Positions 23,109 to 35,100 of a stretch of DNA of 64,000 bases are shown here, one piece after another (position 1 is the stretch's first letter; every line of letters starts with the position of its first letter). The notes under the pieces were generated by a model. The model ran no database searches. It was not told the DNA's origin and worked only from the letters and a program-made list of their open reading frames with translations. The stretch comes from Fusarium oxysporum f. sp. lycopersici 4287 (lineage: Eukaryota > Ascomycota > Sordariomycetes > Hypocreales > Nectriaceae). The stretch is taken from positions 1 to 64,000 of the forward strand of contig NC_031000.1 in assembly GCF_000149955.1 (NCBI RefSeq), given 5' to 3'. A program made the position numbers and the translations under genes.

Positions 23109-24283
23109 ATGGGTGTCTTACCTAGCATAGATTCTCGTCCTCGTTTGGTTTTCCCAAATACCCCTCCAGAGTTGGTGAGCCCAGGCGCATCATCCTACTC
23201 TACTAACTCATCATCTGCAGATCGACCTTGGATCTCACCTACGCCTACTTCACCATCAATGAACAACTATGATAAGTCTCTAACAACAGACATGCCTGCT
23301 GACCAGAAGATGAATGGCGAGCAGACTAGGCCAGAGTCGGCCACCCAAGCTGCTACTCGACAACAGCTTCCTTCATTAAGTAGTATCTTTGGACCTCCGG
23401 TGGCTGGTCGACCAACACACTCGCCTCTTTCAGAACACAACAACTCTTACTCTGCTACATCTCCTCTGGGTCGCACTCGTGCACCACCTGGCGATCGGCA
23501 TCATTCAACATCTTACTTCCCGCCCACCCTGTCGCCTTCCATATCGCAACCTCGAAGCACCTACGACAACAAGTTCGAAGCTGAACGACAGCCATTTCAT
23601 GCTCTCCCACGGTCTTGGTCTGGCTCAGCGTCGCCTAGGTTCCACGATGGCGAGCATGCCCGCCAAAAGTCCGTCGCTGAAGGACAGTCGGGTAGATGGT
23701 CAGTACACCAGGAGAAACGACCTGAGTACTCTCTAGGATCTCGAGATAGTTCCATACGGCCACCCCAGGATCAGTTTCGACTGCACTTTCCCAGCCCCAA
23801 GGAACGCGTGGTTCCCACTTATAACGACCAAAGGTCTCCCCAAAGCGCCCGGATTCCACTACCAACACCCAGCACAACGGCGACTGAGGGCGTTCCCTCA
23901 AAGGACGGACTAGGCCCCAAGATCTGGACTGGAACACACTTATTGCCCCAATTCGTAAGGGCCGCGGAAGTACCTGGAGAGGGAATGTGCTATTTCTACG
24001 ACGATGGCAGTCACTGCAAGACAGTGATTGATGGGGAAGCAGTGAACGCTCACTGGGGTGTCACCAAGGCTGGCAAGCCCAGAAAACGACTTGCGATTGC
24101 TTGCGTAACATGTCGCGAGAAGAAGATCAAATGTGACCCCGAATATCCCCGCTGTGTTCAGTGTGAGAAGTTTGGCAGAATATGCAAATTCAAGAATGCG
24201 TAAGTGCTGCTTATACTAGCTGATTAGTTTTGTTTGCTTACCATTTCTCTAGACCTCGAGGAGGGGCATAACACGTCTCGCTA
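23109..24283 (+). pseudogene. Ume6/RosA-like Zn2Cys6 regulator, C-terminally truncated
   Basis: ATG at 23109. Exon 1 runs to 24199, followed by a 53-nt intron (GTAAGT donor at 24200, CTCTAG acceptor), and reading resumes at 24253. The protein is Ser/Pro-rich. It then shows GEGMCYFYDDGSHCKTVIDG and a Zn(II)2Cys6 cluster starting ACVTCREKKIKC and ending CVQCEKFGRICKF. The cluster is C-terminal, as in Ume6, NosA and RosA regulators of sexual development, rather than N-terminal as in most of the class. After the intron the frame gives PRGGHNTSR and a TAA. Beyond that codon the frame stays open (TPPAELDDIRTLGQAFYP) to about 24390. This suggests a nonsense change in a once longer gene, with a hAT element close downstream. 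The family assignment is from memory of motifs. Confidence 0.7.
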
Positions 24284-24599
24284 AACACCACCGGCTGAGC
24301 TTGATGATATCCGGACCCTCGGTCAGGCTTTCTATCCATACGGGGATGTCGTATTCCATAAGTATGGCAATACGGCGGAAAAAATTTGATCCTTGTAGTA
24401 ATCCCGTTCAGGGGCGATTTTCCAACTCTCCACTCTTTCTTTAATTCCAACATCACTGTGTAGGGACGCTGCGTATGTCCTCGCTGATGACGTCCACTTC
24501 CACTAACCCTGCGGGGTTATAGTGTCCGCAAGCGAATTGTGCTCTTCCTCAATCTTCAGCACGAACCCTCGATTCTCAAGCGGCGATGTCCAAGAGCGC

Positions 24600-26345
24600 A
24601 TGGCTCGAAAGCGCAAAACGACCGCAAATACTTGGGCACACGCCCGTGAACCCCCCAATTCGGAGCCATCTCGTTGCGGTCGCAAAAATGAGAAGATTTA
24701 CTACTGTATGCATTGTGTAAGTCTGACTTACTCCACGACCGTTTCAACGACATTTCGAAATCATCTGCTCAAGATACACGGCATTGAGCTGGAAGCCCAT
24801 GAACATCCGATTAAAGAACGGCGTGACCGTCTTATTCAGGATGCTTTCGCCAAGGCCGGCGAGGTGCATGCTGCAAAGCAACTGGCAAAACGAGAAGAAA
24901 CTCTGAGACATGCCATCAATCACAAAGCAGCGTTGGAGACACTTATTCAGCTCGTGACTGTCCGTAATCTCTCTTACAACTGCAGTTCTTGGGCAGAGCT
25001 CCTGCGCTCATTTCTGCAGTCAATGCTGCGGCAGATGACCTCATCAGCCTTTCTCCACGGCTCCATACAGAAGCTTGTCCTCCAATTCCTTCTGTGTGCA
25101 CAAAGACATGTTGCGAAGAAAATTGCAATCTACACCATGGAAACTTCATCTCTGCTGACGTGTGGTCTGCTCCAAATCACAAAGCCTTCCTTGGGATATG
25201 CGTCAAATTTGTAGATCCGGATGCAAAGGAAAGCGCTGCAGGCACTATTAGCTTTGTCGGAGTTGCCAGGTCTTGACGGGCCGGGTAGTCACGGTGGTGC
25301 CGAACAATGGAAGCTCCTTCAGCACGTGCTCGAGGATTATAATATCTGGAATAAAGTGGGATTCCACACTGGTGATAATCACGGATCAAACGACAAATTA
25401 TGCCGCTTACTCGGCAATTATCTCCAGGAGAAGGGCGTTGACTGGGAAGCCAAGACCCGTAGAATCCGGTGCCACGGCCATATAGTGAACCTGGCAGTTC
25501 AGGCTTTCCTTTTTATAGACTCAAAAGAGGCTGCTCGAGCGGCTTTGGAGCATATCGAAGACGCCGATGAATCGGCTTTTGGCACTGATTTTTCTGAAAG
25601 GATCAAACCACAAAGGGCGCAAAGATGGCGGCGGCTTGGGCCTCTTGGAAAGGTGCACAACATATCGATTCACATGCGCGAAAACGACTATCGATGGAAT
25701 GAATTCAAGAAGCGCGCAGGAAGATCGCTGGGGCTCGACAACGATACACGGTGGAACTCATGGTTTCTCCTGCTGGCAGTGTGAGAAATAGGCGGTTCGG
25801 TCCAGTCCAGACACCCTGGCTGGACCGCCTGCCTTAACTGGACTGGTACCAAGGTCGGACCAAAACTTGGTATGGCGATGAAGTTTCGGTGTTGTAGTGC
25901 TTAGTTATGCTTCAGCATCTGCCTGCACAACCATACGGCCAAATTTTTACTCTGCAATGTCTGCTTTATAGATTTCGAAGGTATGTAGGCTGGCCAAACA
26001 ATCATATTTTCCACCAAGCTCAACCAATCAGCTTGCACTATTTACTCACCTAACAATATGGGCCTTAAATGAGCGGTCCAGTCCAGGAGCCCATTATGGA
26101 CCGCCTATTTCCCACACTGCCTGCTGGACACCACGCTCAATCTTCAGAGCTATGTTCAGTGGTACCAGAAGAAGCATTACCAGGATTTGCGAGATGATTA
26201 CCTGACGCCTGATGAGTGGAGTGCTCTAGGGGAAACGCGCGCATTCCTTCAACCGTTCTGGAAGATCATTCAGCTTACAGAGGGTCGTTACGCCACTCTA
26301 GACCGTTCACTTTTTACCATGGATGTTCTTCATAAACATTATACA
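24600..26345 (+). pseudogene. hAT transposase copy 1, frameshifted and interrupted by a MITE
   Basis: Starts near the ATG at 24600. A BED-type zinc finger (YYCMHC with HLLKIHG) is followed by the first catalytic region ISADVWSAPNHKAFLG in another frame. Then come HTGDNHGSNDKLCRLL (second Asp) and RRIRCHGHIVNLAVQAFLF (the C..H motif of hAT enzymes), then DNDTRWNSWFLLL. Frameshifts lie near 24990 and 25240. The frame is cut at 25777 by a 343-bp MITE. Removing the MITE and one 8-bp duplication restores continuous sequence: WFLLLDTTLNLQSYVQWYQK and on to 26345. It cannot encode an active enzyme. Confidence 0.85.
25777..26119. mobile_element. hAT-type MITE with 8-bp target-site duplication
   Basis: The ends are CAGTGTGAGAAATAGGCGGT on the left and the reverse complement of CAGTGTGGGAAATAGGCGGT on the right, 343 bases. 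The flanks are perfect CCTGCTGG copies at 25769-25776 and 26120-26127. Eight-base duplications and CAGTG-type ends are diagnostic of the hAT superfamily. The interior is non-coding. Confidence 0.93.
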
Positions 26346-26999
26346 CAAGCATTCCAGAAAGACTCAATTGAAAAGTTCAAAGAGCTCCTGGTTCGTTGGA
26401 TCGTGTATTGCCACATCGCTTTCTTTCAATTTGAAAACCAGTATTTCCGAGAGCTATTATTCTTTTAAACCCGGCGCTTCTCAGTCATCTCCCAAAAGCA
26501 GCGAAAACTATCCGAAGTTGGGTTATGGATGCCTTTAGGTCGAAAAAGCAACGGCTCAGGGAGGACCTCCGGCAAGCGAGGAGTAGAATCTCCATTTCCT
26601 TTGATCTCTGGACTTCGCCAAACCCTTACGCTGTTCTTGGGGTTACCGCCATGTGCATCGACACTGCCGGCAAGCCGCAAGCGACAAACTACCGTTTTGG
26701 GTATACGACGTGTACGGCGAACACACTGGCGAGAATATTGGGTCAGCGGTTCCTGAATTGTTAAGGGAATATTATGTTGGCAGAGATCAGGTCGGATACT
26801 TCATGCTGGATAACGCCTCGTCGAATGATACCGCTGTTGAGTTCATACTCAAGGAGCTCTGCCCATGGATGACGCCCAAGCAACGCCGCCATCGCCGGCT
26901 TCGTTGCTTGGGCCATATTATCAATCTCTGCTGCCAGGCATTCCTTATGGGCCGGGGCTGTGAAAGGTATCTAGCAAAGCTGAAATGGTCCAGTGCATA
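26346..26999 (+). pseudogene. hAT transposase copy 2, fragment fused to copy 1
   Basis: From about 26346 the text reads KFKELLVRWIVYCHIAFFQF, a region that lies upstream of the catalytic core in hAT proteins. Then ISISFDLWTSPNPYAVLG (first Asp region), MLDNASSNDTAVEFILKELC and RRLRCLGHIINLCCQAFLMG follow in different frames. Motifs already present in copy 1 therefore occur a second time, in the same orientation and in a different variant. This is a second element joined to the first, not its continuation. It ends at about 26999 without the C-terminal dimerisation domain. Confidence 0.75.
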
Positions 27000-27375
27000 A
27001 ATTACATTTAAATGCTCTTTTCATTGGGCGCTTCAGGTGTGGATTAATCCGAGCCCGGATGAAGTGACTGTACTGCGGGTTGCCCCAGGATATATTATGA
27101 CGGATTGTTTAGCATGGTCGTGGAGGTTGCAACAAGAATCAGCAGTACTTGAGTTTCCACACAATTTGGGTAGGAAAGAGAGTATATTAGATAGTGATGA
27201 GATAGTCAGGCTAGGCTGATTCAGGCAACTCAATGAGTGTCCCTGGCAGACCAATCAGCTCGCGCCGTCATGTCGTCACCCCACCAACTAGCAGCCCCGC
27301 CTTATTTATCGTCGTCATCCCCATTGTTATTATTGTATCATCGATCAAGTCAATATGCATCCGCAATCTTAAGAA
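27000..27375. other. No gene recognised; probable promoter of the nuclease-like gene
   Basis: AT-leaning spacer. TTATTATTGTATCATC-like sequence lies upstream of 27376. No transposon end was identified. Confidence 0.4.
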
Positions 27376-28735
27376 ATGACCAGCGTCAGCATACAAGACA
27401 GTCGCGACGACGAGTACGACTTTATTTACTCCTGGCTAAGCACAGTTGAAACTACATCCCGATCCAGCTCCCGATTCAACGCATCAGCGAAAGCGCCGCA
27501 AGATAAACAACACCAAGTCCGACCTTGACAGTCAATATCATCGAATTCCAACACCATCTGAGTCATCTCACGCCGGTCGCTTCGCAAGCGACACGAAACC
27601 CCGAAAACCCAGCAATACCCGACATTCAATGCCAAAGAAACGCAGAAGACCATCCACCGAAGACCAAGAACCCGTCCACTCCGACGGAGAAGTTGACGCT
27701 ATCGAGGATACACCCAAGGCTTCGTCAAGAGGGCTGAAGAAGAAAGTCCCGAGTTTAGCACACGAGTCATCAACATCATATGGGTCTTCCTCCGCACTCT
27801 CTGGCACGTCATCACCCACAAAACAACTTCGATTCGCCGCAACACAAGAGACTGGCTTCGATGAGTACAAATTCGACGACTACATCGATCAATTGCCACC
27901 TTCGCTGCAGACATTGCACCAACAGCTCGTAAACATCGGGTACGGATTTGCGCTTATACCTGATACGCTGAAGCCCGAGTTACAAAGCTTGCGTGGCTTT
28001 CCAGATTTCGCGTTTTATGATCCTGATAAGCAGACGAGTCAATGGCGGATTCCTTCGCCGGCATTTGTCCGGAATCTCTTGAAGAGGGCGACCAAGTGTC
28101 AGTTTGGACATCACAGCGAAGCATCTTGGAACATGGAAGTACATCGTTGTGTTCTTGATTTTGCATTCCGAGAGGCCAATGATGTTTCGGTCAGCGATTA
28201 CAGATACTGCACTACTGCGCACATCATACAGGAGTACAGGCCATTTGGCACATCATCAAGATGCATCGATTTTTGCATCTGTATCGAACCCCCAAAACCG
28301 AGTCTTGAGCAGCAGAAGATAGAGGAGATGATCAGGACGCGACCGGGATTATCCATCAACCACACCGATTGGGGAGATTTATGCAAGAACCCCATCGCTC
28401 TCTCGATCGAGACTAAGCGTCAGGTCAGTTGGGAGAAGGCATTGCTTCAGATCTGCACCTGGCACTCTGCCCAGTGGCGCGCACTCCGAGACCACGTCAA
28501 AGATATCGAGTTTCTCGCTGGTATTATTGTCCAGGACCACGATTGGTTCTTTGTTGCATCTACACTCGAAGAAGGAAAGTCGACAACGTATCATCGGCTC
28601 CCCCTTGGTAGTACATATAATGCTTTTGACTCGTACAAATTACTCATCTCGTTGCAATGTCTAAGGGCGTGGATCAACGAGCAATACTGGCCTGCTTTTC
28701 GGAGTGATGTTCTTAAGTTACCTGTTGAGGAGTAA
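27376..28735 (+). CDS. Fungal PD-(D/E)XK nuclease-like protein, probable frameshift near the 5' end
   Basis: The long frame (from about 27446, stop 28733-28735) encodes a basic, Ser-rich N-terminal third followed by a globular domain. The globular part carries RCIDFCICIEP and then NPIALSIETKRQVSWEKALL. The spacing of an Asp-bearing strand and an ExK (ETK) strand fits the fungal PD-(D/E)XK family with catalytic Asp, Glu and Lys. The upstream ATG at 27376 opens another frame (MTSVSIQDSRDDEYDFIYSW). The two frames join smoothly if one A of the AAA at 27449-27451 is extra, reading TVELHPDPAP. So there is either a one-base insertion or a sequencing error; otherwise translation could start at the internal ATG at 27629. 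There are no introns. Its role in the cell is unknown. Confidence 0.75.
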
Positions 28736-28902
28736 GCGCAATAGACATCTCTAAATATTTTATAGCTTTTATGATTAACGAAACGATATTATATAATCTC
28801 AATTGACGTTATCTGCTACGTAACCATCTCATAAGCAGGAAACAGTATTATTGTCCCATCATTCGCGACCAGGCTACCCTGGATCTGTGGATTCTTGACA
28901 GG

Positions 28903-29567
28903 AGTAAAGCAGCATCCAACTCTCTCCTGTAAAAATTCTTTCTTGGCACGCACTGTTAGTGCGGTGCTAAGAGCGGGATTTTCTGCAGGCCACGCGACCA
29001 CACAAAAACTGCGGGGACGCTATCGGCTCCCTAACAGCAGTTTTCAGAGAAGGAATTTTGGAGAGTTCGCCTTCTCTGACAACACCTTTGTCGGATCTAA
29101 TGGCGGCACCTCAGAACCAGAACGCCTTAGATATCGGAGGGCGATGCCCCGGGCATTCGTAGCGACATCCTTCCGATCAACGACGCCGATTGCGATGGGT
29201 TTTTCTCCTTTAAAGGCAAGCCGCACCGTCGGCCTCTGATCCCTTCCCGAGGTTTTTCCCTGCCGCCGCGACAGTCGACTACGAGCTACAACTTGGTTAC
29301 TGGAGATTGTGGACTGCGTCAGCGGATGTAGTGATGCGCGAGAGAATTCTGGCCGGTGGAAAAAGTTCGACAATAGATTGCCCTCGAACCCGCTGACGGG
29401 GGACGGGCTTGAGAAATACAGCACCTTTTGTGCCATTGGTATGCTGGATGGTGAAGGAAGCGGGGTATCCTGTACCTAGCTAGCTCAGCACGTCTTTTGC
29501 TCCAGTAGGAGATTTGGCTTCGTTACAGCCACCCAGACGAAAAATACACATACATACATACATACAT
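28903..29567 (+). mobile_element. Short LINE-related non-autonomous unit A
   Basis: Starts AGTAAAGCAGCATC and ends with a LINE-type 3' tail: CTCAGCACGTC, CCAGTAGGAGA, CAGACGAAAAATA and an ACATACATACATA repeat. About 665 bases with no reverse transcriptase. Its last 150-200 bases resemble the 3' end of the full LINE at 30267-36306. Its first 150 resemble unit B. Confidence 0.7.
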
Positions 29568-30266
29568 AGTAAAGCAGCATCAACTCTCTCCTGTAAAAAA
29601 AAAATTTCCTTGGCACCCGCTGTTAGCGCTCTGCTAGGGCAAAGAATTTTTACAGGCCAAAATGGCAACAAAAGCAACTGTGGGATCAACGGGGCCTTAA
29701 CAGCTGCTAGAAGAAAGGGATTCAGAGAGTTGACCTTTCTTCGTGACGAGTGTCTTCAACGACACTGAGCTTCGCAAGCTCTTGACATCGCCCCCGGGCG
29801 CCATTTCATACGTGGTATTTGCGACTTCTTCTCACCTCGACATTTCGGCTTCGCGAGCCTGCGACATTCCGGCCTCTGTGCCCCTCGACTTCCCGCTGAC
29901 GGGATGCCCTCTTGAGAGTAATGCGCCTTTGTGCCGATGATATGCTGGGATGAACTAGATGGGAGACGCTGCCGGAGGGAAGCTCTGCGAGGATTAGCTG
30001 TATTGATGTCCGGTGGGACGTGCTTCACCGACAACTACTGTAGGGTCAGCTACGGGTAGAGATGCGCCTTTTGGGGGGATGCGTAGAGGAAAAGCTCGAG
30101 CATGTATACGGCTCCGACGCAAGAGGCCTTGCAGATGACCTGAGTGATGATCAGTACGGCAGCGACTGTAGACAGTTTAGCTCAACACGTCTTGTGCTCC
30201 AGTAGGAGACTTTTCGGGGCCGATGGCCCCCCGGACGAAAAATATACATAACATAACATACATAAG
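29568..30266 (+). mobile_element. Short LINE-related non-autonomous unit B
   Basis: Starts AGTAAAGCAGCATC directly at the end of unit A's tail and finishes with CCCCGGACGAAAAATATACA plus an ACATA-type tail. Near the 5' end, CCTGTAAAAA and TTTTTACAGG can pair as a hairpin. No coding capacity is recognised. Confidence 0.7.
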
Positions 30267-30574
30267 AGTAAAGCAGCATCGCCGCATACACCACAGCGCC
30301 GAGCCCCCGGTCGCGCCAACCTTCCTTGACCACCACTCAGGGCTGCCGTCAGATACAGGCGTTTATACATCTGATATATCTGATGTTTCCTGCACAGCGA
30401 GCGGCTACCCTAGAACTACCGGATTACCAATTTGTTCCGGCTCCGCACCTTCTTTTGTCATCACACTTTCTTGGCATACAAGTGTTAAGAAAGTGGCTCT
30501 GTCTACACCAAAATCCTTAACAATTGCACAACAAACGTCTCAATCTGCGCTTTGCGCAGTCGCAAGCCGCGGCG

Positions 30575-32101
30575 ATGGCTTCGTCTACAGCGAGCCCGCC
30601 TGCCGCCCCAGACCCCTTCGATATGGGGATCCACACTCCCGCTAATCTAAACCGAGGAACCCGTGCAGCCCTCTTGCAGAACAGCCCTGCGACTGTGAAT
30701 GGCACCATTGGTGTTTTGCCCGTTCCCAGGTGGATGGCCCAGACACCATCCTCACCACTTGTCGCCGCCACCGCGTCTGCAGCCACGGAAGGAGCTGCGC
30801 GCGCTAACTCATCGTCGATCTTTGAACAGCAACCAATCTCTATTATCGAGTCAGCCAATAATCTCGCGCGATAACACGCGGAAGAATACAACGCCAAGCT
30901 GATGGTCTTGCAGACCTTCTGCGCCAAGTTTGAAGAAACGGCCCAGCAATTCGCTATCGGACCGCAACGACGTTTCGCTAGGCAATTTGCTGACAGCTTT
31001 CTTGGCATTTGGAAACAAGAGCTCTCCAGCTCTGGACCTACGACCCCCAAGCCTACCTACAGCAGCGTCGCCGCCACCTCGCTTCCCGCTGCCCAGGTCC
31101 GCCCAGCCCGCCATCATCAACAACAACAGCACCGGCAATCCGACCCACCTCATCGCCAAGGGCAACAAACAAGCATCGCCCCACCCCGACAGGACCTCCG
31201 TGTCTTTATCCGTCTAGAAGCCGGAGCTCCGGCCAGGGCCCACAGTGGCTACGCAATCCGGACCTTGATCCGGGAGAAACTCGGCGCCGTCTCGGACAAG
31301 ATCCGACAGGTGTTCCTGGTCCGGTCTGGATGGGCCGTTCTGGCTGCTGACTCGTAGAAACGAACAGAGAATGGTTCACCTATGTGGTCTCGGACTTTCC
31401 CAAAAGACTGACCGACTTCCACGGCAATGAGGTGGATAGCGACAGCATCGTCAGCGACGAGATAGAAATCCAGACAGGGCTCACGCCTGTCGACATTCGC
31501 CCAGCGCGACAATTCTCGGACAACCCCCGGACCAAGGCCCTACTTGTGTCCTTTCTGAAGCCCACCAAAAAGAAATTCTGGTCGCTGTTTTGGCAGCAGC
31601 GCGGCCAGACCCGTCGACAAACCAACCGACTGAGACAATGTGAGACGTGCTGGGGCTATCACTTTGCCCGCAATTGTTATAGACAGCCAGTATGCCAACG
31701 CTGCGGCAAGACCGGCCACTCTACGGACGACTGCGCGGCACCGGAGCAATCGGCCGAAGAAAGTGCGAGGCGTGCTCCGCCGGCTCACTAAAGAGCAGCG
31801 AGGCCATGTCCGGACCATAGGTGCGGAGGCATACCGACAACGACAGCGAGAGCGAGAATCGCAACCGGAATCGCACCAAGAAGCCCGACACGACACGTCT
31901 GAACGACAAGGCGAGGATGACACATCACAAGAACAGCCGAACGCTCGTGCTCCGAGCCCAGCTGTATCAGGAGCACCTTCGTGCATCATGGTGGCCACAA
32001 CGCCCCAGGTCGGTTACGAAGCAGAGGAGGAGCCTGAGCATCCCAGGCCGGGCTCACCGCGAAAGCGCCGAATAGTTCTCATCACTCGTCCTCATGACTA
32101 G
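30575..32101 (+). pseudogene. LINE ORF1 (gag-like), broken
   Basis: ATG at 30575 (MASSTASPPAAPDPFDMG). An in-frame TAA at 30872-30874 and a TAG at 31355-31357 interrupt the first part, and the frame shifts before VSDFPKRLTDFHGNEVDSDS (31384 on). The zinc knuckles CETCWGYHFARNC and CQRCGKTGHSTDDC follow. Sequence present in the related remnant at 51918 (APEQCVNCIGPHRASLHKC) is deleted here, removing a third knuckle. The last part shifts frame again and ends RRIVLITRPHD, its stop overlapping the ORF2 start. ORF1 binds element RNA in related LINEs; this one would not be made whole. Confidence 0.85.
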
Positions 32102-35100
32102 GAATAGACACTCGCAGACACGAAGGAACGATAAGAAGCCGCTCAGGATCTTTCAGGCCAACGTCGGCAAGATCGCCCCGGCCCACGACTGCGCCCTGGC
32201 GCTGGCCGACTCGGAACGATATGACATTGTACTCCTGCAGGAGCCGTGGACGTCTCATACCGAGTCCCGCCTTCTGACCAAAACTCACCCGGCATACGAC
32301 ACATTCACGCCAGTCGACATGTGGAACAACAACGACAGTCGGCCTAGAGTGATGACATACGTCCGACGAGACTCAAGACTTGTTGCTGACCAGATTCGGC
32401 CCTTTCAGACCCGAGACATTCTCTGGCTCACGGTCAACAGCATGACGATAGTCAACTTCTACCGTCAGAACGACGAGAGGGATGCCCTGAATACGCTGCT
32501 TCGATGGGCTGTCCCCGAACGCTGCCTTGTAGCTGGCGATTTCAATGCCAGACATAGTAGCTGGCAGACAGGCCAAGCTACGAACCGCGGACAAGAGATT
32601 GCAGGCTGGGCGTCAGAGAATGACCTCGACCTTCTCAACATTCCAGATATACCGACAAACCCACATGGAAACACGATTGATCTGGCCTTTACCAACATGC
32701 CATTGGCCGAAGCTACTGTGGAGGACCATCTCGCCACTAGCTCGGACCATTTCACGCTCAGCTTGACCTTTCCTGACATCAAGGCAGCTCCATCGCAGCC
32801 GGGAAAGATCCGAGTGACGACGGAGGACGAGCTTAAACGATTCGTCGAGATCGTAGAGCTGGGAGCCACGGAAATCCCCACAACAGACTCGACCTCCGAA
32901 GAGCTGGACGAGCTTGCGTCTTCACTTGTAAGCCTACTAACATCAGCAGCAAAGGCAGCTGGCCGGCCCGCGCGGAAAGGCGGACGTCCAGCCCCCTGGT
33001 GGACGGAGGAGTGCGCCGGCGCTGCGGCTGCTTTCCGAGCCATCAGAAGAAGCTACCCTCTCGGCTTCAACCAGGACGTTCAGATCGCCAAGAGAGACCT
33101 TCATCGTATAGTCCGTCGGGCCAAAAGACTGTATTGGCGGAACCTCATCGATAGCTTCTCCAGCAGTAGTGCTGTTTTCAAAGCTGTCCGGTGGCTGAAA
33201 TCCCCTGGCGCTTTTCAGCCTCCGCCCCTGCAGGTCGACGATGTTGTGTACGAAACCCAGATAGACAAGGCCAACGCACTCCGGCAAGCTACGTTAGAAC
33301 GGCGAACTGCAGAGGACGACATTATAAACCCTTGGACGCCTGTCACTCCTCGTAGACCGATACCGTTCCCTTCAGAGATCTCCATGGAAGAGGCGCAGTA
33401 CGCAACCCTAAGCACAGGCAACACGTCCCCGGGATCGGACAACATCACAGTCAAACTTCTCGAGGCAGTATGGCACATCATCGGGACACACGTCCGCCGC
33501 TTGTTTGAAGGATGTCTCTCCATGGGCCATCATCCGAAATCATTCAAGGAGGCGGAGGTGGTCATGATCGCAAAACCGGGGCGCAGAGACCTCACAGAGC
33601 CACGAGCATGGCGACCAATCTCACTGCTCTCTTGCCTCGGCAAGGGACTCGAGCGGCTGATCGCACGCCGTCTGGCCTGGGCAACGGTGCACTTCAGCGT
33701 CCTTCACCCACAGCAGACGGGGGCGCTGCCCAAGAGGTCGGCAACGGACCTGGTGACAGCCCTGATACACGACATCGAAGAAGCGTTTGCGAGCAAGAAA
33801 GTGGCGACTCTAGTCACAATGGATATCCAGGGTGCTTTCGATACCGTCATGTGCAATAGGCTCGTCCTGCGTCTTCGCGAGCAGGGCTGGCCTAACCATT
33901 TGGCTCGCTGGGCTGGCTCCTTCATGAGCGGCCGGTCTGCGCGTGTCAGGTACCAAGACACCGTCACGCCCTCTTCTCCCCTGCAGTGCGGCCTCCCTCA
34001 GGGGTCGCCGGTATCGCCGATACTCTTTCTGCTCTACACTGAGCCAATCTATCGACTAGGTAACCCCCAGGGGCGCTTCGGCTATGCAGATGACACGGCC
34101 ATCCTGTCCATAGGGGACACAGTAGATGAGACCACTGCTATGGCATCTAGCTCCATCGCTGAGATGGTGCGATGGGGCGCGGCGAACGGCGTTTCATTCG
34201 ACACGAAGAAGACCGAAGTCATGCACTTCTCCCGTAGCAAACTCAGGACTGCCCCAGCAGTACGTCATGGCGACGCAGAGAAGCACCCCGAATCAGCGCT
34301 GCGCTGGCTCGGCATCTGGCTGGACAGCAGGCTATCTTTCCGACTTCATGTCGAGAAGTGGGCGGCTAAAGCGAAGACAGTAGCCTATCATTTACGGGGT
34401 CTCACTAACACGATACACGGCCCTCTACCGAGCGCCGTTCGAAGTGCTGTCAGAGCATGTGTCGAGCCAGTGCTGCTTCACGGCTCGGAGGCGTGGTTTC
34501 CAGGCAGCACTAGGCCGCGATGGAATCAGCCCACAAAGGAACTGCCGTCGAGTAATCAGCATCTCATACAAATAATGAACAAAGCCGTGAATCAGGCCAT
34601 GAGAGCGATACTACCTGTCTGGAAGACGACTCCCACCGCCATCCTACATAGGGAAAGCGGTATACCACCAATTGACCAATTGCTCGAAGCAAAGCGACTA
34701 AGATTCTCCGCACGACTCAAATCGCTGGACGAGGCTCACCCTCTGGTGGGCCGAACGCGCCCGCGTCGACCGCCTGACCAACCTACCTACCACGACCTCA
34801 TCAAACGAAGATATCAAATACAGACAGAAAGTGTCTTCAGGACACGTCTTCGACGCACAGACGAACTCTTGGCATCTTGTACGCGGCCCAAGCTCGTCCA
34901 GCGATGCTCCCATCAAGAACAGATGCCTCCACTCCAGATGGCGTCAAAGGAGAAATCGGCCGACGCCTTTATCCGCTGGGTCGAGTCTCTGGACCCGCTT
35001 ACCTTGATCGTATACTCAGATGGCTCTCTGTCCTCAGAAGGGGTGGCCAGCTACGGCTTCACCATTCATCAGAACAATGCCCCAACCTTTGACGGATCAG

